Notes under the pieces: model-generated
Told to the model about the DNA's origin: nothing
Seen by the model: only the letters and a program-made list of their open reading frames with translations
The model's database searches: none
Shown here: positions 18,193-26,472 of the stretch, piece after piece
Numbering within the stretch: the stretch's first letter is position 1
How the letters are laid out: every line of letters begins with the position of its first letter
NCBI GenBank assembly: GCA_002632265.1
Contig: NQOV01000001.1
Span: 65,579 to 129,578 of the forward strand
Direction: 5' to 3'
DNA from: Rhodospirillaceae bacterium MC!
Lineage (GTDB): Bacteria; Pseudomonadota; Alphaproteobacteria; MC1
Length of the DNA stretch: 64,000 bases
Program-made: the position numbers and the translations under genes

Positions 18193-20031
18193 TTACGCTA
18201 TTTTAACCTTTTCTGTTGTTTTGATGTTGTCTGTTTGTGCGTAATAGCGGATAGCGTGTTCTTTTTGACGGCTTTCACTGAAACATTTTACAGGTCGTAG
18301 ATAGCCGATTACACGAGTTGCATGCCCAACATTTTCGCTTTCGCATTTAATACAGTGTTGTAGCGGATGTTTATGAATGTGGCCACAATCTTCGCAGATA
18401 GTTACAGGCACGTTATAACACCAATAATAACAACCAGTAGCAGAGGCAAGATCTAACATTTTTAGAACTTGTTCTTTATCTAGGAGTTCGTTTAAGTTTA
18501 AATGCAGAGCCGAACCGCCGTCCAGCTTTTCGGTGAATTCATCGCCATGAAGTTGGAATTTTTCTAAAGGAGATACGCTTTCATCTTCCACAGAGTAGAA
18601 ATATGAGTTATAGCATTCACGCTCCACTTGTAAGCCGTCTTCCTCATCCCATTTGGAATTTTTCACGCCTAGATTTTCCGCAGGTACGAATTCCGTATTG
18701 AATTTAAATCCGCTATCTTTAGACGCTTGGCGGTTTTCATCGAATATAGTACCTAAAATGCTATCTACAAACTCTTTATATTTAGTAGCATTTTCTTTAG
18801 TATTAGCACGTGGAGAAATTCCTTTGAACTCACTTGCCTCAACCATGCCATTAATCCCTATGGTTAGGAATTGTTTATCAAGAGTAATGAAATGAGCCTT
18901 GTAGATATTGATTAAGTCATGATCAATATTATCTTGGACTAAAGATCTATAGGCAATTAGGAACTTGTGAACCTTTTGCACTGTTTCTTTAAGATCGATA
19001 TTTTTTTGTATTAATCTGTTTACATTCAAGGTAATAACTTTGATCGAGCCTGTAGCCACACCGCCAGCACCTAGAGAATAGGAAAAATCATTATTATCTA
19101 GCTGATTTTTTAGACGACAACACGAAGAAAGAGAATCCGCACTTGCACTTTGATAAATAAAGAAACTATTGCCTTGACTCATCTCATCGGCTAGGAAGTT
19201 AGCGAATTTTTTATCTCGTACAGATCCTTTACCGTCATTTAGTAATGCAGATGTTACAACAGGGAATGTTAACAACGCACGCTCACGTTCTTTATTAAAC
19301 CATTTCATGAACATTTTTTGCATGATATCTAGATGTTTATATTCTACCTTTTTGGTTTTACCATGGGGGAACATGAAATCGCCAAACATAGATTCATAGT
19401 AATATTCATCAAAAAGCGAAATATTCCAAAATACTGACTGATATCCACGTGCGGCCGCAGGTTGATTTAGTGAATATACCACTTGAGCGAAAGCGTCTTC
19501 GATAATCTCTTGATTGGCTTGAAGATCTGTACCATGATCATCTATAAAGAATTTAGTTAGATACATTAAAAATTCAACCGTAGCCACAGCCCCAGCCAAT
19601 TCGCTGGCGGTGGCGTAGACTAGATTAATGAATCCACCGCAAAAACTATTTAAATGTTTCGGATAGTTAGATGTGCCACCCACATCCTTTAATCCATTTA
19701 GTAAAAACGGATACATATTAATAGATGCACAATAGGATTGTAAGGCGGTTTCATCATGCACATAGATTTCATGATTCTTGATCATACGTAGATATTCTTG
19801 TGCTAGGTTTTCGTCAAACATTTCTGTTAGGCGATCTGTCATTAACGAGCGATTTACTTGGATAATGATATCTTTATTTAATTCCATATGTAATGTGGAA
19901 ATATTTTTGGTGGAAATATTAGAGTTAGCGTCTAGCTTACTTCCTTCGGCAGGATTTGAGGCCTGTCGATAATTTCTGATAAAGTTCTTTTTAGTTTCAA
20001 GTTGTTCTTGAGAAAGTGTTAAAAAAGTCAT
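18193..20031 (-). CDS. nrdD: Anaerobic (class III) ribonucleoside-triphosphate reductase
   Basis: Reduces ribonucleotides to deoxyribonucleotides without oxygen, through a glycyl radical. The 612-residue chain ends with a four-cysteine zinc site (CEDCGHIHKH...HCIKCES) and the glycyl-radical loop RVIGYLRPV, placing the radical near Gly576. It is about 100 residues shorter than E. coli NrdD, and I see no N-terminal ATP-cone, so dATP feedback inhibition may be absent. It follows nrdG by 1 bp on the same strand. This shows the organism can make DNA precursors under anoxia. Confidence 0.94.
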   Translation of the reverse strand: MTFLTLSQEQLETKKNFIRNYRQASNPAEGSKLDANSNISTKNISTLHMELNKDIIIQVNRSLMTDRLTEMFDENLAQEYLRMIKNHEIYVHDETALQSYCASINMYPFLLNGLKDVGGTSNYPKHLNSFCGGFINLVYATASELAGAVATVEFLMYLTKFFIDDHGTDLQANQEIIEDAFAQVVYSLNQPAAARGYQSVFWNISLFDEYYYESMFGDFMFPHGKTKKVEYKHLDIMQKMFMKWFNKERERALLTFPVVTSALLNDGKGSVRDKKFANFLADEMSQGNSFFIYQSASADSLSSCCRLKNQLDNNDFSYSLGAGGVATGSIKVITLNVNRLIQKNIDLKETVQKVHKFLIAYRSLVQDNIDHDLINIYKAHFITLDKQFLTIGINGMVEASEFKGISPRANTKENATKYKEFVDSILGTIFDENRQASKDSGFKFNTEFVPAENLGVKNSKWDEEDGLQVERECYNSYFYSVEDESVSPLEKFQLHGDEFTEKLDGGSALHLNLNELLDKEQVLKMLDLASATGCYYWCYNVPVTICEDCGHIHKHPLQHCIKCESENVGHATRVIGYLRPVKCFSESRQKEHAIRYYAQTDNIKTTEKVKIA

Positions 20032-20032
20032 G

Positions 20033-20530
20033 CTATGCTACTCCCCTTATGTGTTCGCTATTATGTTTCTTTTGGAACATGTATGTAATGTCTCTATCTA
20101 TAATCCCATTTATGATAGAGTAGAAATGTTGATTGGTTGTGATCCTATCAATTCCGCCGTGTTTTTCGCTATATGGATCTGTTTTTATGTAATTTAAATG
20201 TGGTAAAAGCTCTTTATTAATGCTTTTTAAAGTATGAGCAGTATAAAGACAGGTTTTTAATCCCTTATTTTGTACATATTTAAAGAGATTAATTAGGGTT
20301 TTATCATCATTACCATTACCTAAAAAGACCACCGCAGATATACCGATATTTTCTTCTATTATTTCTTCAAGAATTTGAGTGTTAAGATCTTCCCCAATGT
20401 CTTCTCGCAAAAATGCAGAATGGCAACCTTTACAATTAAATTGACAATTACTAATGCTCAATACCAACGATATTTCATTGGGACATTCACTAAATAAAAC
20501 TTGAGTATGATCTCTTAAAAACTTAATCAT
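20033..20530 (-). CDS. nrdG: Anaerobic ribonucleotide reductase activating protein (radical SAM)
   Basis: Generates the NrdD glycyl radical using SAM and a 4Fe-4S cluster. The radical-SAM motif is CQFNCKGCHS (CxxxCxxC), followed by the short fold with VVFLGNGNDD and a YIKTDPYSEKHGG block like other NrdG proteins. I start at ATG 20530 (MIKFLRDH), which has an AGGA upstream; the track start is a TTG seven codons earlier without a Shine-Dalgarno. It is the first gene of a two-gene operon with nrdD. Confidence 0.93.
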   Translation of the reverse strand: MIKFLRDHTQVLFSECPNEISLVLSISNCQFNCKGCHSAFLREDIGEDLNTQILEEIIEENIGISAVVFLGNGNDDKTLINLFKYVQNKGLKTCLYTAHTLKSINKELLPHLNYIKTDPYSEKHGGIDRITTNQHFYSIINGIIDRDITYMFQKKHNSEHIRGVA

Positions 20531-20551
20531 TGAAAATATTCCTAGAATCAA

Positions 20552-20870
20552 GGCTAATACTATATACAGTGTTCGGATGATTAATATATAGCATATATAG
20601 TATTTTCACGCTAGCATTTTTTTTAAAAATAGATTTCAATCATGCTTTATTTTTAAGAATTCTAATGAAAACAATAGATATAAATTTCATATTTTTTATT
20701 TAAAAAAACAATGCCAAATAGAATCCCATATGCCCCCATATGACGAGTGATTTTTTATGCCACTTTTGATATTTTCTTGCTATAGGAGTAATAATTTGCT
20801 ATACTTAATACAGTTAATATTACAGTTAATGTTACAGTTAATATATGTACTACAATTAGGATGATATTTT
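20552..20870. other. AT-rich divergent intergenic region, nrdGD / tsaB
   Basis: About 320 bp without a credible gene. It holds the promoters of nrdGD and tsaB and a 12-bp tandem repeat near tsaB. I looked for an FNR-like site (TTGAT-N4-ATCAA) and an NrdR box and saw no clear match. Confidence 0.5.
20810..20845. repeat. Short tandem repeat, 12-bp unit acagttaatatt, three units
   Basis: Three consecutive near-identical 12-bp units sit 25 bp upstream of tsaB, in its likely promoter or leader. Confidence 0.6.
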
Positions 20871-21611
20871 ATGGCGATAGAATCACAAAAAGGCTTAACA
20901 TTAGTACTAGATACAGCAACTAATTCTTGTTCTGTAGCTATATTTAGTGAAATGGGATTCCTTTTTCAAGATTATCAAGAAATTAGGCGTGGGCATACTG
21001 ATGTTTTAGTCCCTATGATCAATGACCTTTTAAGCAAAAATAATTTCGCCTATGCTGATATCAAGCAGATAGTTACCACAGTAGGTCCTGGAGCGTTTAC
21101 AGGCTTAAGGGTGGGGATCAGTACAGCGAAAGGCTTATCCATATCTTTAAAGGCTAAAATTTTCGGTATAACCACTACATCAGCCCTTGCCAAAAGCTTA
21201 TTGACTACCATTCAAGCGGATACGGATCTTGTTATTCAAGAAAACAGCAGAATTCTTGCTATTATAGACGCTAAACGCTCGGATGTATATACACAAGTCT
21301 TTAGCATGGATCTTGAAGAGATAACCCAAGCTAATGCAGAATTACCGCAAGATTTTGTTGAATCCTTAGATGATTCTTACCACTATTATATCGTAAGTGA
21401 TTGTTTGGATTATGTGGAAAGTGAATTTCAAGCTTGCAATATTAACTATACGCCAGTTAAGACTAATCTTAATGCCAAAAGTGTAGGGGATATGTTTTTC
21501 ATGAATATCAAACACAATCGCACTTTATTACCTAGTAATCCCATATATATACGTCCACCTGATGCGATCATCCCCAAAAATGGCGGACGTTTAATTAATA
21601 ACCCTAAATAA
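20871..21611 (+). CDS. tsaB: TsaB, tRNA threonylcarbamoyladenosine (t6A37) biosynthesis protein
   Basis: Scaffold partner of TsaD in making t6A37 of ANN-decoding tRNAs. The 246 residues begin with LVLDTATNSCSVAIF and include the family block TTVGPGAFTGLRVGISTAKGL and AIIDAKRSDVYTQ, all characteristic of the ASKHA-type TsaB fold. In many Alphaproteobacteria rimI follows; here a HAD phosphatase gene follows after 11 bp. Confidence 0.92.
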   Translation: MAIESQKGLTLVLDTATNSCSVAIFSEMGFLFQDYQEIRRGHTDVLVPMINDLLSKNNFAYADIKQIVTTVGPGAFTGLRVGISTAKGLSISLKAKIFGITTTSALAKSLLTTIQADTDLVIQENSRILAIIDAKRSDVYTQVFSMDLEEITQANAELPQDFVESLDDSYHYYIVSDCLDYVESEFQACNINYTPVKTNLNAKSVGDMFFMNIKHNRTLLPSNPIYIRPPDAIIPKNGGRLINNPK

Positions 21612-21622
21612 AGGATAATATA

Positions 21623-22273
21623 ATGAAAAAAAAGGCCGTGTTCTTCGATTGCGATGGTACTATCGCTTTAAGTGAAGAAGTACATCATCATGTAATTAAA
21701 ACCGTATTGGCAGATTATGGCATAAATTGGACCGATGAATATGCTAATCGTATTTTAGGTACAACCTATGAAAATTGCTATAGAATTTTACAAGAGGATT
21801 TTAACGCAGAATTTACCTTTGATGAATTCTACAATAAGGCCATAGATAAATTCATTATCACAACCAAAACCATGACCAAACCCCACGGCAAGATCAAAGA
21901 AACATTCGAGACATTACGTAATATGGGTGTTCAAGTGGCCGTTGTTTCCAACGCTAATCGCCTAATGACCGAGGCAAACTTGCGAGCTATCGGCGTTAGT
22001 AGTGTAGGGATCAGAGTTGTAACTTCCACTGACGTCAAAAACGTCAAACCCAACCCAGAACCATATTTACGTGCCTGCTACTTACTCGACGTTAAACCCG
22101 AAGAGGCCATAGTCATGGAAGACTCCCAATCAGGATCAACCGCAGGAATTAACGCCAACATTGATACATACATCTACACAACCAACGACATCCGAGAAAC
22201 CCAAGAATATCCCAACGGCGTAAAACATATCTATGATCTACAAGAATTGATTGATATTGTTAAGGAGTCATAG
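21623..22273 (+). CDS. HAD-superfamily phosphatase (beta-phosphoglucomutase / phosphoglycolate-phosphatase-like)
   Basis: 216 residues. HAD motif I is FFDCDGTIALSEEVHH, motif II VAVVSNANR, and motif III/IV are VKPNPEPYLRA and AIVMEDSQSG. The helical cap after motif I (about residues 15-80) marks subfamily IA, which includes phosphatases and phosphomutases of sugar phosphates. Substrate cannot be assigned. Likely co-transcribed with tsaB. Confidence 0.85.
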   Translation: MKKKAVFFDCDGTIALSEEVHHHVIKTVLADYGINWTDEYANRILGTTYENCYRILQEDFNAEFTFDEFYNKAIDKFIITTKTMTKPHGKIKETFETLRNMGVQVAVVSNANRLMTEANLRAIGVSSVGIRVVTSTDVKNVKPNPEPYLRACYLLDVKPEEAIVMEDSQSGSTAGINANIDTYIYTTNDIRETQEYPNGVKHIYDLQELIDIVKES

Positions 22274-22288
22274 TGGGTGGTGCTATTG

Positions 22289-22789
22289 CTATTGGTTTAC
22301 ATCCAAGCCTAAAAGATCCATTTGTTTTTCTTTATAAATTTCTGACGCTATATCTAAGAGTATTCTATGAAATGCTAAAACTTTTTGATGTTTTCCATTG
22401 GCAGAAAAACGCATGGCCATTTTCATACTCTTTTTAATTGCTATTAAATTTCTAGAAGTGGCGTCTTGTGGTACTTTAGTTTTTTTAAATCTATTATCTA
22501 GATAATCATTTATATATCTTTTATATGATTCTTTGTTCGAACAGTTAATTAAATATTTCTCTAAGCTTTCATTTACATTTATCATATTATTTCTATTGAT
22601 AAGCTCATCTTTAAATATTTGGCTAAAATCACGATCTTTATTCGCTGTTTTCAAGTCGGCATTAGTTATATGCTTTGATAACATAAGTATTATTTCAAAA
22701 GTATCTTTATTTTTGTATTGATCTTGTGTTTTTAAATTCTTTAAGAATAAGCCAATAGGTCTATAAGGGGTTTTAGGCGTATTCTTCAT
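22289..22789 (-). CDS. Hypothetical protein, downstream gene of an overlapping pair
   Basis: 166 residues from ATG 22789 (MKNTPKTPYRPIG); the track start is an upstream TTG. It is rich in K, N and D with predicted helices, no signal peptide and no motif I recognise. Its start overlaps the end of the preceding gene by 17 bp, so translation is probably coupled. The C-terminal block AIKKSMKMAMRFSANGKHQK is strongly basic and could bind nucleic acid; that is inference. The paired arrangement resembles toxin-antitoxin or effector-chaperone pairs but no family match supports either. Confidence 0.55.
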   Translation of the reverse strand: MKNTPKTPYRPIGLFLKNLKTQDQYKNKDTFEIILMLSKHITNADLKTANKDRDFSQIFKDELINRNNMINVNESLEKYLINCSNKESYKRYINDYLDNRFKKTKVPQDATSRNLIAIKKSMKMAMRFSANGKHQKVLAFHRILLDIASEIYKEKQMDLLGLDVNQ

Positions 22790-23063
22790 GTTTAAAATAC
22801 TCAATTACTTCTTTAGGAACATCAACAGGAAAATAATCATTTCCTAGATGTCTATTAAATAAATCCACTTGCATAATTTCCACATGTTCAGGGATTGTGT
22901 CTATTAGTTTATCAAACTCATCTTGTTTGTTCTCATAAAAAAGCTCCATAGCCTCATTAGATATTCTTTTAGCCTCATTATCTTCTTCTCTAGTAACCCC
23001 ATATAATTTTAGTATGTGATCAGGGGTATAATCGACCATTTCGGCGGTTATTTCTATGCTCAT
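22773..23063 (-). CDS. Hypothetical small acidic protein, upstream gene of an overlapping pair
   Basis: 96 residues from ATG 23063 (MSIEITAEMVDYTPD), which has a GGAG Shine-Dalgarno 9 nt upstream; the track start 69 bp earlier lies in the promoter. The protein is strongly acidic and mostly helical, with no recognised domain. A near-consensus promoter drives it. It overlaps the next gene by 17 bp. Small acidic product first and larger basic product second is the order seen in many antitoxin-toxin pairs, but this is only an analogy. Confidence 0.6.
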   Translation of the reverse strand: MSIEITAEMVDYTPDHILKLYGVTREEDNEAKRISNEAMELFYENKQDEFDKLIDTIPEHVEIMQVDLFNRHLGNDYFPVDVPKEVIEYFKHEEYA

Positions 23064-23103
23064 TTTACTTCTCCGTTGAATTAGTTTAATTGTAATTGTT
23101 ATC

Positions 23104-23132
23104 ATTATACAGGAATAATCATTAAAAGTCAA
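23104..23132 (-). promoter_or_regulatory. Near-consensus promoter of the overlapping hypothetical pair
   Basis: On the minus strand, TTGACT and TATAAT are separated by 17 bp, with a short leader of about 35 nt before the GGAG-preceded ATG. It is among the strongest promoter matches in the window. Confidence 0.75.
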
Positions 23133-23134
23133 TC

Positions 23135-23175
23135 AAAAAGCCTTGATAAGATACGAGATCTAATCAAGGCTTTTA
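23135..23175. terminator. Hairpin aaaagccttgat/atcaaggctttt, copy 1 of a repeated terminator
   Basis: Perfect 12-bp stem with flanking A and T tracts, able to act in both directions. Copies 2 and 3 follow each Sel1 gene. This copy lies upstream of the first Sel1 gene, consistent with duplication of a gene-plus-terminator unit. Confidence 0.7.
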
Positions 23176-23187
23176 AGTTTAATTTGC

Positions 23188-23216
23188 TTGATTTAGTATT
23201 GTAGGATTGATATAAT
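23188..23216 (+). promoter_or_regulatory. Promoter of the first Sel1 gene
   Basis: TTGATT and TATAAT with 17 bp between. The same sequence recurs upstream of the second Sel1 gene. Confidence 0.65.
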
Positions 23217-23253
23217 ATCAGACATTAATAATAATTCGACCCATAGGATACAC

Positions 23254-24081
23254 ATGAAAAAATTTTATATAATATTAGGTGTGATACTTGTAAGTACATT
23301 TTTCTTGCTAACTTTGGTTTTTTTTACACCTGATTTAAGCATGGTAGTTTCATGTTTGAAAGGGCCAAAAACAATTATGTGTATGAGAAAAGTTGTCTTA
23401 AAGAATACTGCAAACTTTCAATATGATTTAGGGGGGATATATTATGATGAATACAACTATAAAAAAGCAATATATAGCTATACTAAATCAGCTAAACAAG
23501 GGAATACTGACGCTCAATATATGTTAGGATATATGTGTGAAACTGGGCTGGGAGTATTAAAAAGTGATAAACAAGCAATATATTGGTATACTAAATCAGC
23601 AAACCAAGGAAATGCCGCCGCTCAAAATAATCTAGGATTGATGTATAATAATGGGCAAGGAGTATTAAAAAGCTATAAGCAAGCTATATATTGGTATACT
23701 AAATCAGCCAAACAACTAGGAGATTCCGCCGCTTACGCTCAAAATAATCTAGGATTGATGTATGAATTTGGGCACGGAGTATTAAAAAGCTATAAACAAG
23801 CTCTATATTGGTATACTAAATCAGCAAACCAAGGAAATGCTAAAGGTGAATATAATTTAGGACTTCTGTATGTAAACGGATATGGGGTAGAACAAAATAA
23901 TATAAAAGCATATGCTTGGTGGTTAATTTCTGCTTATAATGGCGATGAAAGTGCAAGTAAAAAGCTTGAAATAGCAAAAGAAAAGATGTCAGATGATGAA
24001 ATACATCAAGCCAAAAAATTATCCTATGAATTATCCCGTAAAATAGTCCATGAGTTATTGAAGACGAGTAACAAACCGTAA
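23254..24081 (+). CDS. Sel1-repeat protein, membrane-anchored or exported
   Basis: 275 residues. Residues 1-28 form a hydrophobic N-terminal segment (KKFYIILGVILVSTFFLLTLVFF) that could be a signal anchor. From about residue 50 there are five Sel1/TPR-like repeats of about 36-40 residues with the pattern AQYNLG-x-MY-x-xGxGVLKSYKQAxYWYTKSA. Such repeats form a helical solenoid for protein-protein contacts; Sel1 proteins act in signalling or host interaction in various bacteria. No catalytic domain. It is a tandem paralog of the next gene, and the flanking DNA is duplicated too. Confidence 0.88.
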   Translation: MKKFYIILGVILVSTFFLLTLVFFTPDLSMVVSCLKGPKTIMCMRKVVLKNTANFQYDLGGIYYDEYNYKKAIYSYTKSAKQGNTDAQYMLGYMCETGLGVLKSDKQAIYWYTKSANQGNAAAQNNLGLMYNNGQGVLKSYKQAIYWYTKSAKQLGDSAAYAQNNLGLMYEFGHGVLKSYKQALYWYTKSANQGNAKGEYNLGLLYVNGYGVEQNNIKAYAWWLISAYNGDESASKKLEIAKEKMSDDEIHQAKKLSYELSRKIVHELLKTSNKP

Positions 24082-24087
24082 CAAAAG

Positions 24088-24127
24088 AAAAAGCCTTGAT
24101 AAGATACGAGATCTAATCAAGGCTTTT
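24088..24127. terminator. Repeated terminator hairpin, copy 2
   Basis: Same aagccttgataagatacgag stem-loop as copy 1, directly after the first Sel1 gene; the downstream promoter region is also repeated. Confidence 0.75.
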
Positions 24128-24140
24128 AAGTTTAATTTGC

Positions 24141-24169
24141 TTGATTTAGTATTGTATTATTGATATAAT
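24141..24169 (+). promoter_or_regulatory. Promoter of the second Sel1 gene (duplicate of the first)
   Basis: TTGATT-17-TATAAT in a segment nearly identical to 23175-23250. Confidence 0.65.
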
Positions 24170-24208
24170 ATCAGACATTAATAATAATTTGACCTATAGG
24201 ATAAACAC

Positions 24209-24910
24209 ATGAAAAAATTTTATATTATATTAAGTGTGATACTTTTAAGTATACTCTTCTTACCAACTTTGGCTTTTTCTAAATCTGATCAGCAAACCGC
24301 CGTAGATTCATGCTTGAAACAAGCTAAACCAAATATATGTATGAAGAAATTAGCTTTAGGTAATAATGCAATAGCTCAAAAAGAGTTAGGTATTATGTAT
24401 GCAAAAGGGCAGGGAGTAAAGGTAAATTATAAACAAGCTTTGTTGTTGTTCTCTAAATCAGCTAAGCAAGGTAATGCTCATGCTCAATGTGATTTAGGCT
24501 TGATGTATTATAACGGATATGGAGTAAAGAAAAATTATAAACAGGCTCTATTGTGGTTCATTAAGTCAGCTAAGCAAGGAAACTCTGATGCTCAATTTAT
24601 GTTAGGGGTTGCGTATGAACGTGGGGATGGAATATTAAAAAATTACAAACAAGCTGTATATTGGTATACTCAATCAGCAAAGCAAGGATATGCCGACGCT
24701 CAACTTAATTTAGGGGGTATGTATGTAAATGGGCAAGGAGTAGAACAAGATAATATAAAAGGATATGCATGGCTGTCAATTTCTGCTTATAATGACAACA
24801 AACTTGCAAAGGAAAATATTAAAATAATAGAAAAACGCATGTCAAGTAACGAAATAAACAAAGCCCAAGCATTAGCCCAAGAGTTAATGAAGACGATTAA
24901 AAAGCCATAG
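24209..24910 (+). CDS. Sel1-repeat protein, exported (tandem paralog)
   Basis: 233 residues with a better signal peptide than its neighbour (FYIILSVILLSILFLPTLAFS), then a cysteine pair (CLKQAKPNICMKK) also present upstream in part. Four Sel1 repeats follow, for example AQCDLGLMYYNGYGVKKNYKQ. Both genes share the N-terminus, repeat consensus and C-terminal helix, so they arose by tandem duplication and then diverged in repeat number. Predicted to work outside the cytosol as an adaptor; partners unknown. Confidence 0.9.
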   Translation: MKKFYIILSVILLSILFLPTLAFSKSDQQTAVDSCLKQAKPNICMKKLALGNNAIAQKELGIMYAKGQGVKVNYKQALLLFSKSAKQGNAHAQCDLGLMYYNGYGVKKNYKQALLWFIKSAKQGNSDAQFMLGVAYERGDGILKNYKQAVYWYTQSAKQGYADAQLNLGGMYVNGQGVEQDNIKGYAWLSISAYNDNKLAKENIKIIEKRMSSNEINKAQALAQELMKTIKKP

Positions 24911-24916
24911 TAAAAG

Positions 24917-24957
24917 AAAAAGCCTTGATTAAGATACGAGATCTGATCAAGGCTTTT
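24917..24957. terminator. Repeated terminator hairpin, copy 3 (between converging sel1 and rplS)
   Basis: Stem agccttgat / atcaaggct with A and T tracts. It lies between the second Sel1 gene and the end of rplS and probably serves both. Confidence 0.75.
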
Positions 24958-25004
24958 GAGTTTAATTTTTGTTTTTTATGAATGAGTTAAATTACAAGTA
25001 AATA

Positions 25005-25388
25005 TTATTTGCTTGCTTTTTTGTTCATCCAGTCTGCTTTTTCTTTAATACGAGCGGCTTTACCTGTGCGACCACGTAAGTAATATAATTTAGCACGACG
25101 AACACGACCACGGCGAACGACTTCTATTTTTTCAAGAATGGGAGAGTATAAAGTAAATACACGTTCTACCCCTTCACTACCACTTAGTTTACGTACTGTA
25201 AAACTTGAACCTATACTTCTATTTTTACGAGCAATACATAAACCCTCATAAATCTGAACACGTGAACGAGTTCCCTCGGTGATACGTACATGTACACGTA
25301 AGTTGTCGCCAGCTTTGAAATCAGGGATTTCTTTAGATTCTGTTAGTTTAGCAATTTGTTCTTGCTCTAGTTCTTGAATAAGATTCAT
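25005..25388 (-). CDS. rplS: Large-subunit ribosomal protein bL19
   Basis: 127 residues, usual bL19: [63 protein letters not shown] and [14 protein letters not shown]. It lies 90 bp downstream of trmD on the same strand. The frequent rpsP-rimM-trmD-rplS order is shortened: rpsP and rimM are not upstream of trmD here. Confidence 0.97.
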   Translation of the reverse strand: MNLIQELEQEQIAKLTESKEIPDFKAGDNLRVHVRITEGTRSRVQIYEGLCIARKNRSIGSSFTVRKLSGSEGVERVFTLYSPILEKIEVVRRGRVRRAKLYYLRGRTGKAARIKEKADWMNKKASK

Positions 25389-25478
25389 TGTTGTATATCC
25401 TTATTGTATTGTAATAAACCATAGCCTTATCACCATTTTAAAGTTTATAAGATAAACTTCATCTTTCATAAGGGTTAG

Positions 25479-26183
25479 TTATATTTTATTTTTGTATTCT
25501 GCCCAAAGATCTGGGCGACGCTGTTTTGTGATATCTAAAGATTTCTCTAGACGCCACTCATTTATGCGTTTATGGTGTCCTGATTGTAAAATATCTGGAA
25601 TCTCTCTACCTTTCCATGAATATGGTTTGGTATAAAGTGGATATTCTAGCAAATCATTTTCAAAGCTATCGTTTGTTAAAGATTCTCTATTACCAACAAC
25701 CCCATCAACCATGCGGATACATGCGTCAAGAACTGTAAGAGTACAAGCCTCTCCACCTGATAATATGAAATCTCCTAACGACACTTCAAGTAGATTATAC
25801 TCATCTATAACCCTTTGGTCAAGTCCTTCGTAACGTCCACATAAAAATAGTGCGTTTTTCTTGTTAACGATATCCTTAATAAAGCCTTGTGTTACCTTGA
25901 TTCCACGGGGTGAAAAATATATTTTTGTTGGGTAATTTTTTTTGCTTAAAACATCATCTATGGCATTTCCAACCACATCAGGACGCAAAATCATACCCGC
26001 TCCGCCACCTGCTGGAGTATCATCTACATTCTTATGTTTATTAGTGGCATAATCTCGAATATTTACCGTATCATAAGACCATAAACCATTCCTTAAGGCT
26101 CGCCCCGCTAAAGCATGATCTAAGATCCCTGGAAACATTTCGGGAAATAATGTTAATATTGTAGCATGAAATTTACTTTCCAT
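25479..26183 (-). CDS. trmD: tRNA (guanine-37-N1)-methyltransferase TrmD
   Basis: Makes m1G37 next to the anticodon and prevents frameshifting; a SPOUT enzyme with a trefoil knot. Seen are PEMFPGILDHALAGRAL, GGGAGMILRPDVV, FLCGRYEGLDQRV and the knot LGDFILSGGEACTLTVLDA. The start is placed at ATG 26183 (MESKFHATI), which has AAGGA at a normal distance; the track ATG three codons earlier touches that same AAGGA. Upstream is a family A palindrome, then divergent mutS. Confidence 0.95.
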   Translation of the reverse strand: MESKFHATILTLFPEMFPGILDHALAGRALRNGLWSYDTVNIRDYATNKHKNVDDTPAGGGAGMILRPDVVGNAIDDVLSKKNYPTKIYFSPRGIKVTQGFIKDIVNKKNALFLCGRYEGLDQRVIDEYNLLEVSLGDFILSGGEACTLTVLDACIRMVDGVVGNRESLTNDSFENDLLEYPLYTKPYSWKGREIPDILQSGHHKRINEWRLEKSLDITKQRRPDLWAEYKNKI

Positions 26184-26290
26184 TGTCTGCATTCCTTTCT
26201 TAATACCTTAATATTATCATAAATAGCTTTTTTTGTCTAAAGAATTTTATAAGGGTTGTAATAAACAGCTAAATTTTAGCACAATCCAAA

Positions 26291-26394
26291 GGGTGGGAAA
26301 AGTGCTTAGCCAGTGTTCTTAAGGCATGCGTACATGTACTATTGTTTACCTTAGCATGACTTAAGGACGCTGGATGAGTGCTTTTTCACACCCT
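26291..26394. repeat. Family A palindromic element in inverted orientation, variant centre
   Basis: Read on the minus strand it begins gtgtgaaaaagcactcat and runs through gcgtccttaag, then a centre unlike that of the 54.9-58.1 kb copies, then ccttaagaacactggctaag and cttttcccaccc. It lies between the divergent mutS and trmD starts, so here it cannot be a simple 3'-end element. Confidence 0.75.
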
Positions 26395-26472
26395 TTTTGA
26401 TAAATGTGTTGATAGAATCGTTATTTCTTAGTATAATCATCATATCACAACAAACTAAAATGGTGAAGAAAA

